From Hortaea werneckii (lineage: Eukaryota; Ascomycota; Dothideomycetes; Mycosphaerellales; Teratosphaeriaceae): a stretch of DNA of 64,000 nucleotides. Within the stretch, counting starts at the first letter, position 1, and the number at the start of each line of letters is the position of its first letter. Below are positions 55,960 through 64,000 of the stretch, piece after piece. Location of the stretch: contig JBAOKB010000170.1 in the NCBI GenBank assembly GCA_037044905.1, positions 62,001 through 126,000 of the forward strand, read 5' to 3'. Below the pieces are notes generated by a model. The model was not told the DNA's origin. It worked only from the letters and a program-made list of their open reading frames with translations, and searched no databases. The translations under genes were made by a program, and so were the position numbers.

Positions 55960-57329
55960 TGTGACAAAGCCATGTATGGCTGACAAGATTTTCGAACGCC
56001 GTCCTCTCTCTCCGCTGGTGTACACACCCGTCGACCCCGTCCAGCTTGCAAAAGCGCTGCTGTGAGGTTGGAGCTCAGCGGAAGCTAGCAGGGATCGCGC
56101 GCAGGAGCACGTACCAGAGATGTCTCAGTGCAGCCACCTGCAGCCAATCTGCAGCTCTGCATAACATGGGGTGCGCATTGCCGACTTCATCGACCCCATC
56201 ATCTTACAGCAGCGCTGTCCTTTCCCATGAAGCTCCGTCGCTTTTGGAACCAGTCACGAAATCTGTTCCACGGGATTCACGGCCGATCCTTTAGTGCCAT
56301 GTTGACTCTGATGAGGGAGCTGCGGCGGGGACTAGGGTCAGGAGACGCTGCCCGGACTAGGAAGTAATGGACTTCTCAAAATGTTCTGGTGTTGCGATGA
56401 CGGGCACTGCCTAGCGCTGCCGCTTTATTGACACCGACGATCACAGTGTCCAGCTCCTCGAAACGTGTGTGGTGATTGCTAAGACGACGCGCGAGTAGGA
56501 GTAATAATGCAGGATCTAGCGTCCCTCAATCAACACGCGCAGCCCCGTCTGGATCGTCGTACACTATTGAGGGGCCGGGGATACAGCGACGCAGTTGACC
56601 GTCCTCCTACACGGAGTGCCTTCAACGTCGAGTACCACTGTGGCAGGAAAGGATCGAAAGCTGACGTAGTATCGCAAACTCGACTCCCGCGTGGCTTCGA
56701 ATATCTTGAACCACAGGACATCAGACTTCCGAGAGCATGTCATTGGACATAGGTAATGGGAGCGCAAAGTAAACAGAACTGTTGTTGTTCGCATGCGCCT
56801 TATTGCAGTGCCAGAACTCGCCTATTATACAAAAACCCAATCAATGAAGCAATCTGTACCTCCCTCCTAGTATCGTAGTTCGTGATGTCCATAAGACGTG
56901 ATGCGCATCCGCGACATGTATTACCTTGCGGCCAAGTCGCTGCAAATAGCCTTCCCCTTAGCAACCGGAGGACTTCTGTGCAACGCCGTGTATTTTCCGG
57001 CAGCGGTACTGTCTTGCCCGCCTCAGTAATGGAACCGCCAGCGCCGAGCGATTAAAACATAGGACCCCCCAAAGTGAATACGCCCAACCCAACCACTCAA
57101 CAATTGCTGCGTGGTAGCATATGTAAAAGGCCATCCAGCAGCCCATCTTCTACGACCCCTATTCGCTGGAATTGTTTCCTTGTTCCCCTTTCCCTGTTAA
57201 GCAGGCCTTCTCATCGTCGCATGACGACGTGCAAGGCCCGTGTTCAACATTATCACTTCCAGAAAACGCCTCGTCGCTAGGTCTTCCTCTCAATTCACAG
57301 GCCTGAGGTTCCGCAGCGGACGCGCCTCT
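55960..57329. other. Intergenic, about 1.4 kb
   Basis: Upstream of cardiolipin synthase and downstream of the WOPR gene, both on minus. It should hold the WOPR 3' UTR and the cardiolipin synthase promoter. Open frames at 56046-56294 and 56507-56752 lack any motif. No RNA gene is recognised. Confidence 0.4.
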
Positions 57330-58949
57330 CTACTGCGCGTACTGCGCGCCACCCTGTGCGGCCGCCATTGGGGCTACACCTCTGAAGGCTTGGTCCGATG
57401 GCGCACCATAGGAGTAAGGCTGACTGGGCTGTGGGTGAGTCGAATAGCCACTGGTTCCGCTCACACCCAGACCGCTCAACTCTGCACCATGCTGTGCAGG
57501 GGCAGGCGGCTGGGAGACGGCGTAAGAGCCAGATCGATACGGCATCTGGCCGTGCGGATCAGACGCTGGTGTCGCAGACATCGGGCTCTTCAGTCCAGTG
57601 TGCGGGGACTGTGCAACTGCGCTTCCCGGCGCGCTGTTCAGTGCATATGCTTGATTCGGCGAGCGTACTGCATATGGCTGCGAAGAAGCAGTCGTGTAGG
57701 CATGCGAATGCCCGTTCGTAGCCGGACTGCCCAGTGAACTTGCTGCATAAGATGGGCGACTGTGTGACGTGTTCATAGAACCAAAAGACGAAGTCGTCGG
57801 CTGTACAGGCGTTTGATAGGCTGATGGCATCATCGATGGAGTGCTTTGGGAAGTGCTGCGAGGCATTGCCGGATACGACGAGGCATACTGAGAGCCATAT
57901 GCAGACGCCTGGCTAGAGTCGTGAGACGCTTCAGCTTTAACTGGTGGGGGCGCAGGCTGAGTAGGTGTGCCGCGGTAATAGCTGCCATTATAACTCGGTG
58001 TAGAGTAAGCAGGATGACTGCTGTAAGGAAGGCTGGATGTCGACTGTTGCGGCCACGAGGTGCCTGTCAAACCACCATAGAGATTTGCCGCACTCGAGGA
58101 TGCCATACCGTACATTGAATACGGTTGAGGCTGACCCATGTACTGTCCTGGCCTTACGGCATATGGCCCTGTGCCCATAGAAGAATACATCATCTGTGGA
58201 TACGCATGCATCTGGCCGTCGATCGCATAATGTTCGGTTTCCTCGACGGGCGCTCTGAAGTTTTGCTTGAGATAAAGTTCAGGTCGAACGGAGATGTTTT
58301 GAAGGCGTGGGTCGGATAAAGGTCTCTGCAATTTGCCATTTTTAACGTCGTCAACCTTGTAATAAGATACCATGTGGTGGGAAATGCCATTGACTGAGAT
58401 GCTCATGGTCTTCTTCACAAGACCGTCAGGCCTGAAGCCATAACTGTCGACCAGAGAGCCGATGAGCGACCTCTCAAGCTCTTTCTCTTGGTCGTTAGGC
58501 ATTCCAGATTTAACTTCGCCGTCTACATTGTTCTGCTCTGGCGGTGTCAGAGGTCCGCCAACTTCTCCGGCTGAGTTCCCTTCGGAGTCACGGCGTGGAT
58601 AAGGTTCGCCAGGCATGCTCGTTCGTTTCCGTTTCATTGCGCGTTTTTTCTCGCCAGGCGGAAAAGGCTTTTCGAGCTCGCGGTAGATTAGAAAATTTCC
58701 CAGGATGCGACTGGGACTCCAGGCGACACCATCAGTCCATCTCTTAATGCCGGACGCATTCTCTTCATAGATGAAGATACTGCCACTCTTTATAAGCGAG
58801 GCGCGTTCTCGGTCGTGTGGTCTTCTCGGCACGTGGTGCAGCTTTCCACTCAGACATGCCTCGAAAAGAACCAATCCGTCCATGCTGTTGTGGACAAAGC
58901 CGGTGAAAGTTGGGACCAGCGGGCCCGCTCCTCCCCCGGTACTCATCAT
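57330..58949 (-). CDS. WOR1: WOPR-domain master regulator (Wor1/Ryp1/Sge1 type)
   Basis: WOPR proteins control morphological switching, sporulation, secondary metabolism and, in plant and animal pathogens, virulence programmes. The single open exon gives 539 residues. WOPRa (residues about 12-95) begins FTGFVHNSMDGLVLFEACL and includes HHVPRRPHDRERASLIKSGS and IKRWTDGVAWSPSRILGNFL. WOPRb (about 175-250) has GLVKKTMSISVNGISHHMVS and NISVRPELYLKQNFR. Between them lies a basic patch (EKKRAMKRKRTSMPG), a likely nuclear signal. The C-terminus is Ser/Tyr/Gln/Pro-rich, as usual. The IKRWTDG word and the Gln/Ser-rich tail place it in the Wor1/Gti1 group, not Pac2. The start is the first of two consecutive ATG codons (58949). 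The next 5 kb upstream carry no gene. Confidence 0.93.
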   Translation of the reverse strand: MMSTGGGAGPLVPTFTGFVHNSMDGLVLFEACLSGKLHHVPRRPHDRERASLIKSGSIFIYEENASGIKRWTDGVAWSPSRILGNFLIYRELEKPFPPGEKKRAMKRKRTSMPGEPYPRRDSEGNSAGEVGGPLTPPEQNNVDGEVKSGMPNDQEKELERSLIGSLVDSYGFRPDGLVKKTMSISVNGISHHMVSYYKVDDVKNGKLQRPLSDPRLQNISVRPELYLKQNFRAPVEETEHYAIDGQMHAYPQMMYSSMGTGPYAVRPGQYMGQPQPYSMYGMASSSAANLYGGLTGTSWPQQSTSSLPYSSHPAYSTPSYNGSYYRGTPTQPAPPPVKAEASHDSSQASAYGSQYASSYPAMPRSTSQSTPSMMPSAYQTPVQPTTSSFGSMNTSHSRPSYAASSLGSPATNGHSHAYTTASSQPYAVRSPNQAYALNSAPGSAVAQSPHTGLKSPMSATPASDPHGQMPYRSGSYAVSQPPAPAQHGAELSGLGVSGTSGYSTHPQPSQPYSYGAPSDQAFRGVAPMAAAQGGAQYAQ

Positions 58950-59066
58950 GGATGGCTAGATCAGACTAGAAGACGACGACAGTCTAGCACGTGAGATTAC
59001 TACAGAGTACGCGTCTGTGAGTCGTCGTGTGAGCGATGTTGTTGGGTGAGAGTCCAGCAGTGGTAC

Positions 59067-59112
59067 TTTTGTCGACGAAAGAATAAACAACACTCAACTT
59101 CGTCGACGAAAG
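59067..59112. promoter_or_regulatory. Two near-identical palindromic sites upstream of the WOPR gene
   Basis: TTTTGTCGACGAAAG (59067-59081) and TTCGTCGACGAAAG (59099-59112) are two copies, 32 bases apart, of a sequence close to the palindrome TTTCGTCGACGAAA. They lie about 120-165 bases from the WOPR ATG. Spacing of about three helical turns fits a paired binding site. The factor is unknown. Confidence 0.4.
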
Positions 59113-61121
59113 GGCGCTTGCTTTCCTAGCAAGGTGAGCCCACGATATGAGCGATTCCGGCGGCCAAACAGGTGTTTCGAAAGGCTTGGTCGAAGCGCGA
59201 TGTAGCCGTGCGCTGAATGTGCTGGGTCAACAGCGTGCAGTGATGCGAGTGTAGGCTGGCAGGTGAAGCTTTGTAGATGTTGGTACCTGGATCTGACAGA
59301 AAGTCAATTGGAGACTCAAGGTTGACGGCAGTCTGGAGAAGTGGACGCAGAAGGTTTGCGATCGGAAGCCAAAGCAGTCAGATATAAGAGAACGACCGCG
59401 TTGCGGGTTGACAAAACGGCGTCCCTAGCAGTGTTGTTATTGAGTGACGATCGTGTGGCACCTCCACATAAGCATAAAGCGAGGAAAGTTCAGACGTACC
59501 AATCCTGAGGAGATAAAGTTGAGCAACGGCCAGCTTGGGTGGGAGGATTTGGTCGGTTTTGCTCCACTGGTTCCTGGTGGTATGTGCGCGGTCGCGGCCA
59601 GGGTACGACAGCTCGGTCGTGAGCTCACAGAACTCGGTCTCTCAGCACCAGCACGCGCAACGACGTATTGCGGTGGAGTCCTGCGATCGCTGATGCAAAT
59701 TTGAGCGTCCGGTGAAAAGTTGGGGAAAGCTCTGAGCCCGCACGATCGGCGCGTGGTGGTTGCAGAGTGCCTGGCAGAGAAGACAGGGAGCGTTGCCGTC
59801 AGTCCTACTTCTCCGATCTAGGCTGGTAATTAGAATTCGGCCCACTTGTTGTAGGCAGCCAGTGGCAGCCGCGGGAATAGTCGTTCAAATGACGCTTCTA
59901 TAATCGGGCGTCAGACGAGCATTCACAGCCTTGAGTGCTTTTCTACCGTCTCAAGCCACGCACCTCGCTGCGCGTTCAACCCGTGGTCCGCTGGTACCGT
60001 CGAGCAAATCACGGCCGTCCCACACAACGACGCCGGCCAGAGGTGAAGCAGCAGCGCGATCGGACCGAATGGTGTCAAATAACAATGGTGTCGTGGATGG
60101 GAGAAACGGTCGAGCCTGAAAGGGCAAGAGCTTTAGCCTTTACGGACTAAAGCTGGCGTGACGAAAAAGTCGGTGCAGCGCTGACTTTCGGCTTGCCGCA
60201 AGTCAAATTGAGATCTGGGGTTTGTGGTTGTCACTGCTGTTCACGGGCTGCTCAGTTGACTTCGTTCGAGCGGAAGCTGTACCTTTAACTTCAGCACGTT
60301 CTTAACGGGCAGCGAGCTAGCAGGTCGATCACCGTGTCCCCGGAAGTCGATTTTCGTTCCTTGCGCCAGGCGTCGCCTCCGCCTTGGCGCGTAAATCGTC
60401 TTCCCTGTCCTGATCCGTGGGCGACTGCGTGACAATTAATGCTCTCTTACCCCAGGCTCAACAGTAATGTGTCAGAGAAAATTGGAATGGTCGAAGCGCG
60501 AGGAGCCTAGTCCGGCGGCCAGTCAGACGACGGACCAGTCGCGAACCCAGCGGCCTCCTTCTCCTAGCGTCCGAGGGCAGGAGGGCGATGCTGGGCAAGC
60601 GTAAGAGCCGTGCCAGTGCTGCTGCAGAGCCAGGTACTGCGCTATAGTCATCACTGCTGGGGCGGAGACCGAACCTGACTGCTAGCACCAAAGCGACGAA
60701 AGCGCCAGCCTCTGGACGCGGGCGAGTCGGCAGTCGCCGCTAGCTTTTTCCCAGCACCGGGACAGACCCTCGACCTCCAAGCTACAGGGAGCACCTGCCA
60801 ACAGCAGCTCTGCGCTCGCCTCCCACCAGCAGCGCATGGTCGAAGTCTCTGCACCATCCCGCCGCGACGCCTTGCACCGAGGGAGGAACCTTCGTATGTG
60901 CCGTGACACGATCGGCTGCCCTGAGACATGGGAGTACGGTAAGGTATGTACTTCTACATAGTAGTAGGTGCTGTATGATGATGGCCATTGCTATTATATC
61001 GCGCGTCGTTTACAGCGTCGTGCGTGGCGGCGGTTGGGCTACACCGCAGCGCGATGACAGCTCCCACGCGATCTCGTCCTGCACTACTACATACCCAGGT
61101 AGCCTGTACCGCCCACCTCCT

Positions 61122-61145
61122 ACCTGACATGACCTGACCTGACCT
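61122..61145. repeat. Short CCTGA tandem repeat
   Basis: ACCTGACATGACCTGACCTG and the bases after it form about four imperfect units of a 5-base repeat. A microsatellite in the gene-poor region; no function is suggested. Confidence 0.6.
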
Positions 61146-64000
61146 ACAAGGCGGGCGGATGTCCGGCTTCGAAGCAGGTCAGACTCTCAGGTTCCCGATT
61201 GGGTCAACGCATGACGATCTTTACTGATCTGCACGCGGCGGATGCCGATCACCCAAATACTAACAAGGATGCGATGCCGCGGGCTTTTCCCCAAGTGCCA
61301 TCACTTGCGGGAAAAAGACGTCTCCGACTTCACCGAGCTGTAATCACCAGCGGTTTCAGACGCTTCCAGCTGACCATTCTGTGAACGATGATGACATTTA
61401 CATCACCGTGGGGCAACTTCGCTGCAATCTGGCGCCTCGTGAGTCTGGGGAACGCCTCCCTTAGCGTAGGGGCTTTCGGAGCTAAGGAGGGGGGCCCAGA
61501 CCTGGCTGTCCAACTTCTCATACTGCGTGCCTGGCATTAAGCTGCGATACGGACAACGGTCCGCGCAAGCTGCATGAGATGCTCATTCGTGAAGCCGGCC
61601 ATGACGACAGCGTACAGCCTGTAAGGCTTGAATAGTACACTTGAGGTAGATACTGCAGCGCTACCGTGTTGCGCGAGAAGGAACTGTAGAACCCGCGTCG
61701 CTGTTCTATCGCAGAATCCCAGCCAGGCCCAGCTGGAGACCCGTCGTATTTCGCTCCTCCTTAGCTCCGCCCTAGCCGCTAGCAACCGTTACATAATAGG
61801 GCCCATTATGTCCCCTCCATCAAGTCAGAGCTTTCGTGGAAGGCGTCCATATCCTCGGACGACCGACAGGTTCCGTCCAGCGTGAATTGCGCAAATTGTC
61901 CAATCACCATCATCAACGGTGTCTCTGGCACACACACACATCCACTCGCTAAAGGCTTACAAGACCTGGCGTTGCTAGCATGTACAGTAGCGAACCGCGA
62001 ATCATATCCACAGGTTGAACCCGCCGCATGAGAGTGCCATCCATCTGCGGCATCTGCAGTCTGACCGCGGACCACCGTCTCGGCATCACAGGAAGTAGCG
62101 TTCCAGCTGCTGAGGTTCTTCAAGGGAGCCAGGGCGCTATGAAATTGAATTACGTGAACATGCCGGCCATGGCCTCGCCACGACCCTGCATTAGACTGCA
62201 TGAAAAGGTGAAGGCGAGTTGGTGGTGTGTCTGCCGTACCCAGTTTTCTGGAAATTCTTCATGGCACAAAATATGAGCGACAAGAGGATTACGATGTCTT
62301 CGGTAGGAAAACATTGCTGCAGTACCTAGGTAGTGTCGGTTGACGAGACTACGTTTGTCGTTAGAAAGTGTTACGGATTGTACATGCTGCTGCCAAACCA
62401 CGTCGTAAACAACAATTTGATGATGTGACGCTTCTCGTGGCTCTATGGTTCTCGAAAACCATTCAACAGAAGATTGACAACACTTATCCCGCTGTATCGT
62501 ATTGAGTATTCCTGCCAATGGACGGCAGATCTTCATGCAGCTACGAGAACGAAAGTCTTGAGCTCCGCTGTCTGCATAAGGCACGCAAGCGAGCCGTACC
62601 AGTCATGTAGAGATACGTACATGTATCTTCCCAGATTTACAGGTCTTCAGATCGTCTGGCCGTGGCGCGCCGTGCTACACCTTCTCGACCGTCTCTCGCT
62701 ACCATGTAGAGACAGGGTCATTATCTCAATGCATAAGATAACGCAGCTGCTACGGAGACGGCCATATGCCCGTCGTCTCAAGAATGCAAGCGCCCAAATC
62801 GAGCTTCAGATTTGGGGCATGGATCATTATCAGCCTGAAGACCACAACTGCAGTGTAACACAACTTGAACGTTTGTGCCATCGTACCTGCATACAAGATA
62901 GTCCCGAGCAGGAGTGCATGAATTCGGCTAGTGCTTGATCTTATCGCATCGCTTGAAACAAGACTCGAGGCATGTGAAAAGCGTTACACAGCGTCCGATG
63001 ACTTATCGTCCCGCTTGGTACGTGGGTTCTTGGACCATCTGCACTGCACAAACAACAAACGACGACGAAAAGAAAATCACAAGGGACTGCCATGGTTTTC
63101 TCCTTCATCAGCTATGCTCCTTGAGCTTCTTTTAGCGGCTTGTCCGTTGGACAGCAGTCGGTCCGAAAGCACCGGATTGGACACTTTCCTTCCTGCTGTT
63201 ACGTGAAGCATTGACAATACTATTACTTGAATACTGCCTCCTCCAAATGGTAAATTCGGAGCGAGTTTGGGGACCTCGAGAAGACCTACCTTTGCCCTTC
63301 AGACAGCCGTTGGCCATGATTGTCAACGCTCTCGCCATTGGTACGTAATCGTCAACATGAATAAACACGTTGGTCCACCTCATGTCAGTTTGTATCACCA
63401 TTTATTATTGCGCTCTCCTAGGACGCTACGGTAGTGCTCGCCAAATTGCTCCACGGCGAGTTGTCCGAAGACTAATCAAGCAATCCGAATGCTCCGCTCC
63501 ACCCTTGATCGGTTCCCTGCGAAGATCACACAAATCTTACCGAGGCATCTCGACAAGTTCAGGTGAGGGGAATGATGGAGCAGCCTCGTGTCGCTGACTG
63601 TATACCAACGCAGTCCCAAAAGCGCCTAATTAAGGGAAGGACCTTCCCTGCCAGGACGTTGCGAGAGATGATCGACAACAGAGGCTGTGGTTGGTAAAAG
63701 AGAGTTCACCTCGTCTCCGGGCAGAGAGGCTCAGCATGCCGAAACAGGCGTTGAACTCTGTGCGCGGAGATGCGGCAAGCAACCTAACGCTGTAGCCCGC
63801 GGGGTTCATAGTTCAGCAGCACACCGAGCAGCCGGGCAGCACCGACTTCACGTCCTCAGCCGGGCTGGACATGGAGTGCAGTGACGACTACTGGCACTAG
63901 GAACAATGTCCCACATCCACGAATGCTACTGTGCTTCGTATCCGAGGCGAGTCCACGCAATACGCGATTTACTGCATCGCGAATGGAATGGTGGAAGTCC

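Larger units (their letters stand above)
58950..64000. promoter_or_regulatory. Gene-poor 5 kb upstream of the WOPR gene
   Basis: No open frame in this stretch has family motifs, consistent splice sites or coding bias on either strand. The longest frames (62474-62938 plus, 62150-62584 minus) overlap and look random. Wor1-type genes in other fungi often have very long upstream control regions and leaders, so this is probably regulatory. It contains a pair of palindromes at 59067-59112, a short CCTGA repeat at 61122-61145 and a palindromic word at 62322-62333. Part may be the promoter of a gene beyond the right edge. Confidence 0.45.

Noticed and set aside
62474..62938. 154-codon plus-strand open frame in the gene-free region
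   Set aside because: No motif, an opposite-strand frame overlaps its start, and composition looks random.

Overview
The window looks like a chromosomal piece of a filamentous ascomycete (Pezizomycotina), most probably a Dothideomycete. Genes carry short introns of about 48-90 bp with GT..AG borders and CTAAC-type branch sites, and start codons sit in CA-rich context. The set includes fungal-specific families: a WOPR regulator, small Myb-like nuclear proteins, and S. pombe Sut1-type and fungal hexose carriers. The class assignment is inference. No rRNA, tRNA, CRISPR array or complete transposon was seen.

Layout. 1-2.4 kb: the 5' part of a probable mitochondrial protein (runs off the left edge) and a small secreted protein, both on minus. 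2.9-12.6 kb: nine tandem plus-strand genes for small nuclear proteins, each with one divergent Myb/SANT-like helical domain and a Lys-rich tail. This array is the most unusual part of the window. 13.5-18.5 kb: cytosolic seryl-tRNA synthetase, a SARAF-type calcium-entry regulator and a drug-type MFS carrier. 20-22 kb: an unrecognised nuclear-signal/membrane-segment protein. 22.7-27.6 kb: a sugar carrier divergent from a type I sulfatase. 30-43 kb: hexose transporter, CorA magnesium transporter, PH-LRR (CARMIL-like) protein and alpha-glucoside/sucrose carrier. 43.8-47.9 kb: G6PD and a mitochondrial NAD(H) kinase, head to head, both serving NADPH supply. 48.9-56 kb: INO80 ATPase and cardiolipin synthase. 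57.3-58.9 kb: a Wor1/Ryp1/Sge1-type WOPR regulator, followed upstream by about 5 kb with no recognisable gene.

Sequence quality. More than half of the conserved multi-exon genes need one or more single-base shifts, mostly in short homopolymers, to read through, including essential genes such as seryl-tRNA synthetase. Others (INO80, G6PD, hexose transporter, WOPR, four Myb-like genes) are clean. I read most shifts as consensus errors, not pseudogenes. Coordinates given for such genes span the whole conserved reading, and the break points are stated.
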